Of a stretch of DNA of 64,000 nt, positions 50,133 through 59,387 are shown piece by piece (position 1 is the stretch's first letter; each line of letters begins with the position of its first letter). The position numbers were made by a program, and so were the translations under genes. This stretch comes from Shimia sp. R10_1 (GTDB lineage Bacteria > Pseudomonadota > Alphaproteobacteria > Rhodobacterales > Rhodobacteraceae): contig NZ_JAGHQX010000001.1 in assembly GCF_017744095.1 (NCBI RefSeq), positions 620,001 through 684,000 of the forward strand, in the 5' to 3' direction. The notes under the pieces were generated by a model. It was not told the origin of the DNA, searched no databases, and saw nothing but the letters and a program-made list of their open reading frames with translations.

Positions 50133-51137
50133 ATGGCAAAGACGCCTTTGAAATCAGACAGTTTTAACGTGGTGGTGGTGGGCCAGAACGGGCGCCTGCA
50201 ATATGAGGCCGCGCTGTTTGCCGCCTCGTTGCGCGCCAAATCCCCCCATTTCAAGGGGCGCCTGTTTGTGGCAGAGCCGCAGCCCGGGCCACGCTGGGAA
50301 AAAGATGTGCGGATCGGCAATCCGCAAGTGCGGGAGCTGCTTGAGGCGCTGGATGCGGAGATCCTGCCGTTTGAAAGCCGTGCCTTTGGCGACGATTATC
50401 CCTATGGCAACAAGATTGAGCTGCTGCGTGCCTTGCCTGAGGGCGAGCCGTTTGTGTTTTTTGACAGCGATACGCTAATCCTTGATGAGCTGAGCGATGT
50501 GCCGTTTGACTTTGCGCGCCCCTCTGCGAGCCTGCGCGTGGAGGGCACATGGCCTGTGCCACCGCTTTATGGTCCGGGCTACAGTGGGATCTGGAAAGCG
50601 CTTTATGACCGCTTTGGGCTGGAGTTTGAAAGCTCGCTGGATCTGAGCCAGCCCGATGAATACTGGCGGCGGTATCTCTATTTTAACGCGGGCTTTTTCT
50701 ACTACAAATGTCCAAAGATGTTTGGGGATCGCTTTCTGGAGTATGCGACCAGCATCCAGAATGACCCACCTGATGCGCTGGCCTCGCAAACTCTGCGCCC
50801 TTGGCTCGATCAGATCGCCCTGCCCCTTGTGATCCATGGCCTTGGCGGTTCACGTGATGCGCTGCCTGCCGGGCTGTTGGATGGGTCGGTGAGTTGTCAC
50901 TATCGCCTGATGCCGCTGCTTTATGCGCGAGAGGCGGATGTGGTTGTTGAAGCGCTGGAAGAAATTGCCGCCCCCAATCGGATCAAAAAAGTGCTTAAAC
51001 AATATGAGCCGTTCAAACGGATGATCTATCAAAAGCGGGGCCATAAAGCGCGGGCGCTGTTTGATCGTGACCATCTGCCACGCCGGGAACAGGCCATTCG
51101 CAACACCCTGAAAAAGCATGGATACTGGCTGCGATAA
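50133..51137 (+). CDS. Putative glycosyltransferase-like protein with DxD motif
   Basis: Not firmly recognised. It has 334 residues from the ATG at 50133. The N-terminal half looks like a GT-A nucleotide-sugar fold: SFNVVVVGQNGRLQYEAALF, then YGNKIELLRALPEGEPFVFF, then DSD at 111-113, the position of the metal-binding DxD of GT8-like enzymes. FNAGFFYYKCPKMFGDRFLE in the middle resembles the glycosyltransferase acceptor region (FNAG is typical of GT8). The C-terminus is basic. No polysaccharide genes adjoin. The acceptor and sugar are unknown. Confidence 0.6.
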   Translation: MAKTPLKSDSFNVVVVGQNGRLQYEAALFAASLRAKSPHFKGRLFVAEPQPGPRWEKDVRIGNPQVRELLEALDAEILPFESRAFGDDYPYGNKIELLRALPEGEPFVFFDSDTLILDELSDVPFDFARPSASLRVEGTWPVPPLYGPGYSGIWKALYDRFGLEFESSLDLSQPDEYWRRYLYFNAGFFYYKCPKMFGDRFLEYATSIQNDPPDALASQTLRPWLDQIALPLVIHGLGGSRDALPAGLLDGSVSCHYRLMPLLYAREADVVVEALEEIAAPNRIKKVLKQYEPFKRMIYQKRGHKARALFDRDHLPRREQAIRNTLKKHGYWLR

Positions 51138-51418
51138 TTCTGCCCTGAAACAGGTGCCGCAGGCCGCCCGCATTTTGAGACTGAGCAGTCCGTGACAGAC
51201 CTCAAACCGACGCATGAGTTTGTTCTTTATTTTAGCGCTTTTTCAGTGACTTGATCCAAGAGCATACATGTTTAGAGAACAGCTCTTCTCAATTCATGAT
51301 GCCGGGCCGAATTTGCCCTGGGTTGAATGGACTTCATCACAAAGTTGTGCGTTGTTCTGTTGCGCGGTAGCCGACAGCCCCCTATCACTTTGGCGAGACT
51401 TTTTCAGGGAGACACATA
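51138..51418. other. Intergenic region upstream of metY
   Basis: 281 bases without a gene. I looked for a SAM-II type riboswitch, common before met genes in alphaproteobacteria, and could not find its conserved core. An AGAG/CTCT hairpin (near 51284-51299) is the only clear structure. Confidence 0.4.
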
Positions 51419-52711
51419 ATGACCGACGGACCCACCTACGGTTTTGATACATTGCAAATTCACGCAGGCGCGCGGCCCGATCCGGCAACGGGCGCACGGC
51501 AGACCCCGATTTATCAATCCACTGCTTATGTGTTCCGCGATGCAGAGCATGCGGCGGCGCTGTTTAACCTGCAGGAAGTGGGCTACATCTATTCGCGCCT
51601 GACCAACCCGACCGTTGCTGTGCTGCAGGAACGGATCGCCACGCTTGAGGGCGGTGTTGGTGCGGTGTGCTGCTCCTCTGGTCATGCGGCACAGATCATG
51701 GCGCTGTTCCCACTGATGCAGCCGGGCTGCAATGTGGTGGCCTCGAGCCGGCTCTATGGCGGCACGGTCACGCAGTTCAGCCAGACCATCAAACGTTTTG
51801 GCTGGTCCGCGAAATTTGTCGACACCGATGATCTGGACGCGGTGAAAGCGGCGGTGGATGAAAACACCCGCGCGGTGTTCTGTGAATCCGTGGCAAACCC
51901 CGGTGGCTATATCACCGACATCGAAGCGCTTGCCGCGATTGCGGATGGTGCGGGTGTGCCGCTGATTGTCGACAACACCTCGGCCACGCCATATCTGTGT
52001 AACCCGATCAGCCTTGGCGCCACATTGGTTGTGCATTCCACCACCAAATATCTGACAGGCAACGGCACCGTGACCGGCGGCTGTATCGTGGACAGCGGCA
52101 AGTTTGACTGGTCTGCCAGCGACAAGTTCCCCTCCATGAGCCAACCGGAGCCGGCCTACCACGGGCTGAAGTTTCATGAGACCTTTGGCCCGCTGGCCTT
52201 CACCTTTCACGGGATTGCCGTAGGGCTACGGGATCTGGGCATGACGATGAACCCACAGGCCGCACATTACACGCTGATGGGCATTGAAACCCTGAGCCTG
52301 CGCATGGAGCGCCACGTGCAGAACGCCAAAGAGATTGCGGGCTGGCTCGAAACACATGACAGCGTGGACTATGTGACCTATGCCGGTCTGGAAAGCTCAC
52401 CCTATCATGACCGTGTGGAGCGGATCTGCCCGAAAGGCGCAGGCGGGCTGTTCACTGTGGCGCTGAAAGGTGGCTATGAAGCCTGTGTGAAGTTTGTTGA
52501 AAACCTCGAAATCTTCTCTCACGTGGCCAATCTTGGCGATGCGCGCAGTCTAGTGATCCACTCGGCCTCCACCACCCACCGCCAGCTGACACCAGAGCAG
52601 CAAGAGGCGGCCGGTGCCGGGCCAAATGTGGTGCGGATTTCGATTGGGATCGAAAACGCGGCAGATTTGATTGCGGATCTGGATCAGGCTTTGAAGAAAG
52701 CCCACCGCTAA
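51419..52711 (+). CDS. metY: O-acetylhomoserine sulfhydrylase (MetY)
   Basis: PLP enzyme that makes homocysteine (or methionine) from O-acetylhomoserine and sulfide (or methanethiol). It has 430 residues, the MetY size. Family motifs: QTPIYQSTAYVFRDAEHAAA, YSRLTNPTVAVLQERIATLE, SSGHAAQIMALFPLMQPGCN, the PLP lysine near residue 210 in HSTTKYLTGNGTVTGG, and RSLVIHSASTTHRQLTPEQQ then VVRISIGIENAADLIADLDQ. Length and the RLTNPT block separate it from shorter MetB/MetC/MetZ enzymes. GGGAG precedes the ATG. Monocistronic. Confidence 0.95.
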   Translation: MTDGPTYGFDTLQIHAGARPDPATGARQTPIYQSTAYVFRDAEHAAALFNLQEVGYIYSRLTNPTVAVLQERIATLEGGVGAVCCSSGHAAQIMALFPLMQPGCNVVASSRLYGGTVTQFSQTIKRFGWSAKFVDTDDLDAVKAAVDENTRAVFCESVANPGGYITDIEALAAIADGAGVPLIVDNTSATPYLCNPISLGATLVVHSTTKYLTGNGTVTGGCIVDSGKFDWSASDKFPSMSQPEPAYHGLKFHETFGPLAFTFHGIAVGLRDLGMTMNPQAAHYTLMGIETLSLRMERHVQNAKEIAGWLETHDSVDYVTYAGLESSPYHDRVERICPKGAGGLFTVALKGGYEACVKFVENLEIFSHVANLGDARSLVIHSASTTHRQLTPEQQEAAGAGPNVVRISIGIENAADLIADLDQALKKAHR

Positions 52712-52746
52712 GCGCCGCAGACCAACCAAACGGACTCAGATGGAAG

Positions 52747-52775
52747 CGCCTCAAGCCCTGGCTTTGGGGCGTTTT
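52747..52775 (+). terminator. Terminator after metY
   Basis: CGCCTCAAGCC and GCTTTGGGGCG form an imperfect stem with one bulge and a wobble pair around a CTG loop, then TTTTC TTTCC, 36 bases after the stop. Confidence 0.65.
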
Positions 52776-52941
52776 CTTTCCTAAGTGGCACCGGAGCACA
52801 AAACAGAGGGGCGCATAAAACACAGGCGATCCGCTGGCTTTGCGCCAAGTGTTTGCTTCCCCTTCGGCGATAACTTGCTATAAATTTGGCAACTTCGCAG
52901 GAACACGCGCATCCTGCACAACACCATGCTAGGGCTGTCCT

Positions 52942-55605
52942 ATGACCACGGATCTTGCGCTCACCCTGTCTTATCAAGGCATTAGCCTGCTTTCCCGCGT
53001 GGATGGTGGGTGGCATCTTTTGGGCGAGGTCGCCCTTGATGATGAGGACCTTCCTGCTGCCCTGACCGCATTGCGTGATCAGGCGGTTTTTGCAGGTGGG
53101 CCTGAGTTTGAAACAACGCTGGTTTTGCCAAATGACCAGATCAAATTTCTCTCCCTGCCGCTCGACGCGGCTGCTGAAGGGGCGCTTCTAGGACAGGTTC
53201 AAGAAGCACTCGAGGCCTCGACGCCCTACAGCGCCGATGAGCTGGTCTTTGACGTATATGAACGCGATGGTTTCGCGCAGGTGGCTGCCGTGGCCCGCGA
53301 AACGCTGGCAGAAGCCGAAGGATTCGCCAGCGAGCATGATTTCAACCCGGTCCGTTTTACGGCGATCCCAAACCCGGCAGATTTTGCGCAAGCGCCAAAT
53401 TTTGGCGCAACGCGGGGTGCGGAGGCGACGGGCGGTCTTACAGAGGCCGATCCTGTACCAATCAAAGTGATCGGTGAAGGCCTGCCCGAAATACAGCCTG
53501 ATCCGCCCGCGGAACCTGATACCCGCGCAGATGCGGTTGCCGAGCCGTCAGACGAGATACAGACAGAGACCGCAGAACCAGATCCCGCCCTGTCCGCTGC
53601 GCTGGCAGACGAAAACGCGACATTTGATCTGGGCGAAGAAAGCGCGGACACACAGGTTGCTTTCGCATTCAAAGAGCCCGAAGCGCCAACCGAGACAGAT
53701 GCCGACCCGCATGCTGAAGATGAGGTTGCTGCCCGCCCCACCGCGCGCGCAGAGGCAGAGGCCGAAAAAGAGACCGCTACCCCTTTTGCCTCCATCCGTG
53801 CGCAACGCGGTGCCGGCACCGGTGATACCGCGCCGCAGCTGAGTGGCGTCTCACGTGGGGTGCATGGCACCAATGCTCCAAGCATTCCGCCAGAAAGCCA
53901 AGATGACGCCACGCATGAACTGCGGTTTGACCCGGCCAAAGCCGTGGCAGGCCTGACGGCAGATCGCACAGAGGCCGCGCCGTCTGATGCGCGCGCGGAA
54001 CAGGTCGAAGGGCAACTGACGGACGCAGACTCTGGCACCTTTGCCAGTGCGCGCAACAAAACAAAGATCGCTGGGCCTCCACCGCGTGTTGCAAAGAACG
54101 ATCCCACCTTTCAGGAGAAATCGGCAGCCCCCTCCGAGCGCCAGAAAGGGGCTTTTGGGACGGCCCGTGCGGCTGAGGTCGGCGGCAAGCCAAAGCATCT
54201 TGGGCTGATCCTCACCACCTTGTTGCTGGTGTTTTTGGGATTGGTCGCCCTGTGGGCCACACTGTTCACGGAGGATGGTGTTGCCGGACTGATCGACCGC
54301 GACACGCCAGCAGAAAGCGCGCCAATCGAAAACACCGCCCAGCTGGATGAACAGCCTGAAACAACTGAGGTTGCTGTGGGGGATGGGCAAACCGATGCGG
54401 ATTTGGCGCAAGATGCGCCTGCCGTACCCGCCCCCACATCTGAACCAGCACCAGAGGCTTCTCACGTTGCGACAACAGCGCAAGAGCCTGCAACTGACGC
54501 AGATACGGATGCGGCGGCACCCAACGGCGCTATTGCGCTGACCGTGCCAGACGGGCTGCAGATCGAAGGGGAAAGCACGGATACGCAGACCGCCCTGCTC
54601 GAAGAGATCGCCCCAGAGGAACTGGCTGAAAGCCTTTCTGGCACACCTGAGCAGGCCGCGCCTGCCGTGCTTAGTCAAGACGAGGCTGAGACGCGCTATG
54701 CGGTAACCGGTGTCTGGCAACGTGCGCCAGACGCTGCGACCGCGCCTGAACTCAGCAATGACGAAGATGTTTTTGTCCCTGCGATCGACCGACTGAGTTT
54801 TGCACTTGATGCGGTCGCGCTGCCTTCTGCAGCAACGTATACAACCGACACTGCATTTGCGGCGCAAGTGAATCCCCCTTCAGCGACCACCGCCTTTGAT
54901 CTTGATGAGCGCGGCCTTGTGGTCGCCACCGCCGAAGGTGCGGTGAATGCGGAAGGGGTGATGGTCTATGCGGGGCGCCCCCCTGTGGTGCCTGCATCTT
55001 ACCCGAAACGCATCGTTGTGGCCGAAGCCCTGCAGGAACAAGCCGCAAGTCGGTTGGCCAATCTTCGCCCCAAGCCGCGGCCCAGCGACTTGTTGGAACA
55101 GAATGAGCGCGCCACGCTCGGTGGGTTGACCCGCGCAGAACTGGCTCGCATTCGTCCGCGTCCACGCCCGGAAAGCGCGCAAGATGTGGCCTCCGCAAAT
55201 CAGGCGCCAACGGCACTTGCTGTCTCTGCATCGCTGCGCCCCCGCCTGAAGCCCGCGAACATAGCGCAGCTTGCCGCCCGCGCCACACCGAGTGAGACAG
55301 CCCCAAAAACCACCGCGGCAGCGGCCCCGGCAGCGACTGTCATACCGGCAATCCCAACCACGGCCTCTGTCGCGCGACAGGCCACGATCCAAAATGCAAT
55401 CAACCTGAAAAAGGCGAGTTTGATCGGAATTTATGGCACATCCTCCAACCGGCGTGCGCTGGTGAGATTGCCATCTGGACGCTATAAGAAGGTGCAGGTT
55501 GGGGACAGGATCGATGGCGGCAAAGTGGCCGCGATTGGGGAAAGCGAGCTGCGCTACGTCAAAAGTGGACGCAACCTTGTGCTGAAGATGCCAAAAGACG
55601 GCTAA
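52942..55605 (+). CDS. Large single-pass membrane protein with GspL-like start and PilP-like end
   Basis: 887 residues, unnamed. Residues 1 to about 150 resemble the cytoplasmic part of GspL/PilM (ETTLVLPNDQIKFLSLPLDA, then QEALEASTPYSADELVFDVY). Residues about 150-415 are acidic, Pro/Ala/Glu-rich and probably disordered. One membrane helix lies at about 419-440 (LGLILTTLLLVFLGLVALWA). A second long disordered region holds repeated (K/R)PRP motifs (NLRPKPRPSDLL, RIRPRPRPESA, LRPRLKPANIA). The last 60 residues (IGIYGTSSNRRALVRLPSGR, then KKVQVGDRIDGGKVAAIGES) resemble the periplasmic PilP/GspC domain. This would join in one chain parts that are separate subunits in type II secretion or type IV pili. 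No pilus or secretion genes adjoin. Function inferred only. Confidence 0.65.
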   Translation: MTTDLALTLSYQGISLLSRVDGGWHLLGEVALDDEDLPAALTALRDQAVFAGGPEFETTLVLPNDQIKFLSLPLDAAAEGALLGQVQEALEASTPYSADELVFDVYERDGFAQVAAVARETLAEAEGFASEHDFNPVRFTAIPNPADFAQAPNFGATRGAEATGGLTEADPVPIKVIGEGLPEIQPDPPAEPDTRADAVAEPSDEIQTETAEPDPALSAALADENATFDLGEESADTQVAFAFKEPEAPTETDADPHAEDEVAARPTARAEAEAEKETATPFASIRAQRGAGTGDTAPQLSGVSRGVHGTNAPSIPPESQDDATHELRFDPAKAVAGLTADRTEAAPSDARAEQVEGQLTDADSGTFASARNKTKIAGPPPRVAKNDPTFQEKSAAPSERQKGAFGTARAAEVGGKPKHLGLILTTLLLVFLGLVALWATLFTEDGVAGLIDRDTPAESAPIENTAQLDEQPETTEVAVGDGQTDADLAQDAPAVPAPTSEPAPEASHVATTAQEPATDADTDAAAPNGAIALTVPDGLQIEGESTDTQTALLEEIAPEELAESLSGTPEQAAPAVLSQDEAETRYAVTGVWQRAPDAATAPELSNDEDVFVPAIDRLSFALDAVALPSAATYTTDTAFAAQVNPPSATTAFDLDERGLVVATAEGAVNAEGVMVYAGRPPVVPASYPKRIVVAEALQEQAASRLANLRPKPRPSDLLEQNERATLGGLTRAELARIRPRPRPESAQDVASANQAPTALAVSASLRPRLKPANIAQLAARATPSETAPKTTAAAAPAATVIPAIPTTASVARQATIQNAINLKKASLIGIYGTSSNRRALVRLPSGRYKKVQVGDRIDGGKVAAIGESELRYVKSGRNLVLKMPKDG

Positions 55606-55671
55606 CCCCCTGTTTCACAAACTTTTTGAACGGGCCCTCTCGCACCTGATTTGATGCGAGCGTCACACAAT

Positions 55672-55704
55672 AAAAACGCCACACGCAATGCTGCGTGTGG
55701 CGTT
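55672..55704 (-). terminator. Rho-independent terminator after hppD
   Basis: On the minus strand AACGCCACACGCA-GCAT-TGCGTGTGGCGTT, a perfect 13-base stem with 4-base loop, ends in a T run. It is 47 bases beyond the hppD stop. Confidence 0.9.
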
Positions 55705-55751
55705 CTCCTCCCCTTCCCGATCTACGCCGGGCCCCACAAACGGCTGAGCAT

Positions 55752-56849
55752 TTACTCCGCCGCCTGAATCTCACCATTGTTGATCTGTTCCTGTTCGATG
55801 GATTCAAACAGAGCTTTGAAATTGCCCTCTCCAAAGCCATCGTCGCCCTTACGTTGGATGAACTCAAAAAAGATTGGGCCGATCACGGTTTTGGAAAAGA
55901 TCTGCAGCAGGATTTTGGTTTCACCGCCGTTCACCACACCTTCGCCATCAATCAGGATGCCGTGCTTTTTCATACGTTCGAGCGGTTCATCGTGCCCCGC
56001 GACACGTGTCTTTGACAGGTCATAATAGGCATCAGGCGGGCCCGGCATGAATTTGATGCCCTTGTCCGCGATTGCGTCGGTGGAGGCGTAGATATCATTG
56101 GATCCCACTGCGATGTGTTGAATGCCCTCGCCGTTGTACTTTTTCAGGTACGCCACAATCTGGCCGGTCTCGCCACGGTCCTCGTTGATCGGGATGCGGA
56201 TCTTGCCGCAGGGCGATGTCAGCGCGCGGGAGAAGAGGCCCGTGAACTTGCCCTCTATGTCAAAGAAGCGGATTTCGCGGAAGTTGAAGAGATCGCCGTA
56301 GAACTTGAACCACTTGTCCATGTTGCCTTTGAAGACGTTGTGGGTCAGGTGATCGAGGTAGAAGAAACCATCGCCCTCAGGCTTGGACGTCACCAGCCAG
56401 TCAAACTCTTCGTTGAAGGGTGAGGTGTCATAATACTGGTCGGTGAAATAGATCAGCGAGCCGCCGATGCCTTTGATCGCGGGCCAACTCAGCGTTTTGT
56501 CATCCGCGTCATAAGGTTCAGCGCCCTTGGAAACCGCATGTTCATAGGCCTGCTGCGCATCGACAACACGCCAGCCCATAGACGGTGCACAGGGGCCATG
56601 CTCTTCCACAAAGCGCGCGGCAAAGCTGCCGGGCTCCATGTTGAGGATGTAGGTCACATCCCCCTGCTGCCACAGCTCAATCGCTTTGGTCTTGTGGTTG
56701 GCCACATGGGTATAGCCCATTTTAGCAAAGAGCGTGCGCAGCTCCTGCGGCTCGGGATGGGCGAATTCGACAAACTCAAATCCGTCTGTGCCTGCTGGGT
56801 TGAAATCAGAAATCTCTGCGCGCGGTGCATCGTGGGGGAAAGGGCCCAT
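55752..56849 (-). CDS. hppD: 4-hydroxyphenylpyruvate dioxygenase
   Basis: Iron(II) enzyme of tyrosine catabolism: 4-hydroxyphenylpyruvate to homogentisate. It has 365 residues. Two vicinal-oxygen-chelate domains; iron ligands are in YLDHLTHNVFKG (first His), IQHIAVGSNDIY (second His) and FFEFIQRKG (Glu). The C-terminal signature GDDGFGEGNFKALFESIE closes the active site. GAGGAG precedes the ATG. Divergent from an Lrp-type regulator across 157 AT-rich bases; downstream genes of the pathway (hmgA, maiA, fahA) are not here. Strong terminator follows. Confidence 0.96.
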   Translation of the reverse strand: MGPFPHDAPRAEISDFNPAGTDGFEFVEFAHPEPQELRTLFAKMGYTHVANHKTKAIELWQQGDVTYILNMEPGSFAARFVEEHGPCAPSMGWRVVDAQQAYEHAVSKGAEPYDADDKTLSWPAIKGIGGSLIYFTDQYYDTSPFNEEFDWLVTSKPEGDGFFYLDHLTHNVFKGNMDKWFKFYGDLFNFREIRFFDIEGKFTGLFSRALTSPCGKIRIPINEDRGETGQIVAYLKKYNGEGIQHIAVGSNDIYASTDAIADKGIKFMPGPPDAYYDLSKTRVAGHDEPLERMKKHGILIDGEGVVNGGETKILLQIFSKTVIGPIFFEFIQRKGDDGFGEGNFKALFESIEQEQINNGEIQAAE

Positions 56850-56986
56850 GGTGCGTCTCCTCTTTTGGTAAGCCTTTCGGCATATGCCTGTTCACATTCA
56901 AAAATAAGGCGCAGATGCTGCGTAAACACCGCAAAGTGACGTGCAAAATTTACAATTGGCGCGTATATTGACCGTAAAATAGAAAG

Positions 56987-57010
56987 ATGATGCAGAAAAT
57001 CCGCATATGA
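56987..57010 (+). other. Possible leader peptide overlapping the Lrp start
   Basis: ATG ATG CAG AAA ATC CGC ATA TGA (MMQKIRI) ends in a TGA that overlaps the regulator's ATG (ATGA). Could couple translation of the regulator, which lacks a clear ribosome site of its own. Very short, so possibly chance. Confidence 0.25.
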
Positions 57011-57462
57011 TAGATGAAACCGACATGCGCCTGCTGACCGCGTTGCAGCGCAATGCCCATCTCACCGCGCAGGAATTGGGTGAGGTTCTGAACCTGTCGC
57101 CCAGTCAGGCTGGGCGGCGGCGGCAAAGGTTGGAAGCAGAAGGCTACATCGAAGGCTATGTTGCGCGGCTCAGCCCGACGCATCTTGGCCTGTCGGTTCA
57201 AGCCTTTGTGCAGGTGCAATTGGGCACCCATGGGCCAGAACAGTCGCAGAGTTTTGCGACACTTATCAGCACCCGCGCCGAAATTGTCAGCGCTTGGACC
57301 CTGACAGGTGATGCCGACTATCTTTTGCGCACCTATTGTGAAGATCTGGCTGCACTGAACCGATTGATTCATGAAGTGCTGCTGCCGCATCCAGCCGTGA
57401 GCCGCGTGCAAAGTCAGATTGTCATGGATCAATTGAAACGCGACGCCCCTCTGCCAACATAA
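57007..57462 (+). CDS. Lrp/AsnC-family regulator
   Basis: A 151-residue Lrp-type factor: helix-turn-helix at the N-terminus (IDETDMRLLTALQRNAHLTA, then LGEVLNLSPSQAGRRRQRLE) and the RAM effector domain (QAFVQVQLGTHGPEQSQSFA, SAWTLTGDADYLLRTYCEDL, LLPHPAVSRVQSQIVMDQLK). Divergent from hppD, so it probably responds to tyrosine, phenylalanine or a keto-acid and controls tyrosine breakdown; this is inference from position. No clear ribosome site before the ATG. The antiporter gene follows after 33 bases on the same strand. Confidence 0.93.
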   Translation: MIDETDMRLLTALQRNAHLTAQELGEVLNLSPSQAGRRRQRLEAEGYIEGYVARLSPTHLGLSVQAFVQVQLGTHGPEQSQSFATLISTRAEIVSAWTLTGDADYLLRTYCEDLAALNRLIHEVLLPHPAVSRVQSQIVMDQLKRDAPLPT

Positions 57463-57495
57463 ACGCCCCTATTTCAGAAAGCCCGGACGACCCGT

Positions 57496-59373
57496 ATGGA
57501 AGAAGCCCTCTACACTGCCACGATTTTCCTGATGACCACAGTAATTGCTGTGCCTATTTCTGCGCGGCTGGGATTGGGCTCTGTGCTGGGCTATCTGGCC
57601 GCTGGCATTCTTATCGGTCCTGTTCTGGGGCTGGTGGGCACCCATGAGGCTGACGAGCTGCTGCATTATGCGGAATTTGGTGTGGTGATGATGCTGTTCA
57701 TCATCGGATTGGAACTTGATCCGCGCGCCCTGTGGGCGATGCGGGACAAGTTGGTTGGGCTGGGTGGGCTGCAAGTGCTGCTCACTGGGCTGGCGGTCTT
57801 TACGCTCGCTGTGATCCTGAACCGTCCGATCAATGTGGCGATTGCTTGCGGCATGATCTTTGCGCTCTCCTCCACCGCGATTGTGCTGCAAACCCTGACC
57901 GAAAAGGGGCTCATGCAAACCAGTGGGGGGCGATCCACCTTTGCTGTGCTGCTGACCCAAGACATCGCGGTGATCCCGATGCTGGTGATCCTACCCCTGC
58001 TGGCGGGGGCGACACTTCCACATGTGATGGCAGACGGGTCGATTTCGGTTGGCGCGCATGAAAAAGCGGCGCATGGCCTTTCTCTGGTGGACGGGCTGCC
58101 CGGTTGGGGCATGGCGCTGGTCACCTTGGGCGCGGTTGCGGCCATTATTGTGGGCGGGCGCTATCTCACCCGGCCTGTGTTCCGATTTATTCATGCGGCG
58201 CACCTGCCGGAGATGTATACGGCGCTGGCGCTGCTGATCGTGGTGGGCATTGCTTTCCTCATGCATCTGGTAGGGCTGTCCCCGGCGCTTGGCACGTTTC
58301 TGGCGGGCGTGTTGCTTGCAAACTCTGAATTCCGGCACGAGCTGGAAAGCGACATCGCGCCCTTCAAAGGGCTGTTGCTCGGGCTGTTTTTCATCACAGT
58401 CGGCGCGCAGATTGATCTGGATATTTTCTTTGCTGCCCCCGGTGACATTCTAGGGCTTACGCTGGCCGTCATGTTGCTTAAGGCCGTGGTTCTTTATGGT
58501 ATTGGCCGCGCCTTTGGCCTGCGCCGTCGCGCGCTCTGGCTGTTTACACTCGGGCTGGCACAAGCCGGGGAATTCGGCTTTGTGCTGATCACAACCGCGC
58601 TCAGCCAGAACGTGTTGCCCCATACGCTGGCTGAACGCCTGCTGCTGATCGTGGCCCTGAGTATGCTGATCACGCCGCTGTTGTTTATTCTTTATGACCA
58701 GATCTCCAAACGGTTTGGCGAAAAGGAAGAAGAACGGCGGGAGCCCGACACCATCGACCGAACAGGGCCCGTGATCATCGCAGGCATTGGCCGGTTTGGG
58801 CAGATTGTGAACCGCCTTGTGCGCGCTTCAGGCTTTGACACGGTGGTGCTGGACCACAACATTCAGGCGATCGAAACCATGCGCCATTTTGGTGTGAAGG
58901 GCTTCTTTGGAGATCCCACACGACCTGAAATGCTGCATGCGGCAGGGCTGTCTAACGCCTCTGTGTTGGTGGTTGCAGTGGATGATCCGGCGGCGGCGAT
59001 CAAACTGACAAAATTTGCGCGCCGTGAACGGCCTGACCTGCACATCATTGCCCGCGCGAACAACCGCGGCACGGTGTATCAGCTGTATAACGCCGGAGCG
59101 AATGACATTGTGCGGGAGATGTTTGACAGCTCGCTTCGGGCTGGGCGCTATGTGCTGGAGAACATCGGCCTTAGCGAATACGAGGCCGCGCAGGCGGAAC
59201 AGGCGTTTTACAAACATGACCGCTATGCGGTGCAGGAGCTGGCCGAGGTCTGGAAAGAGGGTGTCCCGAGCACTCAAAATGCCGAATACATCAAACGGGC
59301 CAAAGAGTTAGAGAGCGAACTTGAAGCAACTCTCCTCGCCCAGCTTCAAGAGAAACCGCGCGAGGAGGCGTGA
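57496..59373 (+). CDS. CPA2-type cation:proton antiporter, KefB/KefC-like
   Basis: A 625-residue inner-membrane protein with about 12-13 helices of the CPA2 fold (LGLGSVLGYLAAGILIGPVL near the start, ALSSTAIVLQTLTEKG in the core) and a cytosolic RCK/TrkA-N domain (IIAGIGRFGQIVNRLVRASG, then KGFFGDPTRPEMLHAAGLSN). The C-terminus is a charged helix. KefB/KefC export K+ and acidify the cell under electrophile stress under glutathione control; whether this homologue binds glutathione is not clear. No KefF/KefG ancillary gene is adjacent, although a KefF-like oxidoreductase lies 12 kb away. May be co-transcribed with the Lrp gene. Confidence 0.9.
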   Translation: MEEALYTATIFLMTTVIAVPISARLGLGSVLGYLAAGILIGPVLGLVGTHEADELLHYAEFGVVMMLFIIGLELDPRALWAMRDKLVGLGGLQVLLTGLAVFTLAVILNRPINVAIACGMIFALSSTAIVLQTLTEKGLMQTSGGRSTFAVLLTQDIAVIPMLVILPLLAGATLPHVMADGSISVGAHEKAAHGLSLVDGLPGWGMALVTLGAVAAIIVGGRYLTRPVFRFIHAAHLPEMYTALALLIVVGIAFLMHLVGLSPALGTFLAGVLLANSEFRHELESDIAPFKGLLLGLFFITVGAQIDLDIFFAAPGDILGLTLAVMLLKAVVLYGIGRAFGLRRRALWLFTLGLAQAGEFGFVLITTALSQNVLPHTLAERLLLIVALSMLITPLLFILYDQISKRFGEKEEERREPDTIDRTGPVIIAGIGRFGQIVNRLVRASGFDTVVLDHNIQAIETMRHFGVKGFFGDPTRPEMLHAAGLSNASVLVVAVDDPAAAIKLTKFARRERPDLHIIARANNRGTVYQLYNAGANDIVREMFDSSLRAGRYVLENIGLSEYEAAQAEQAFYKHDRYAVQELAEVWKEGVPSTQNAEYIKRAKELESELEATLLAQLQEKPREEA

Positions 59374-59387
59374 TCGAACAGACGGGA

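Noticed and set aside
51138-51418. SAM-II riboswitch before metY
   Set aside because: The conserved SAM-II core could not be found; only a short hairpin is present. A covariance-model search would settle it.
53226-54867. Long minus-strand frames within the 887-residue gene
   Set aside because: Ser/Arg/Cys-rich shadows of the Ala/Pro/Glu-rich disordered regions.
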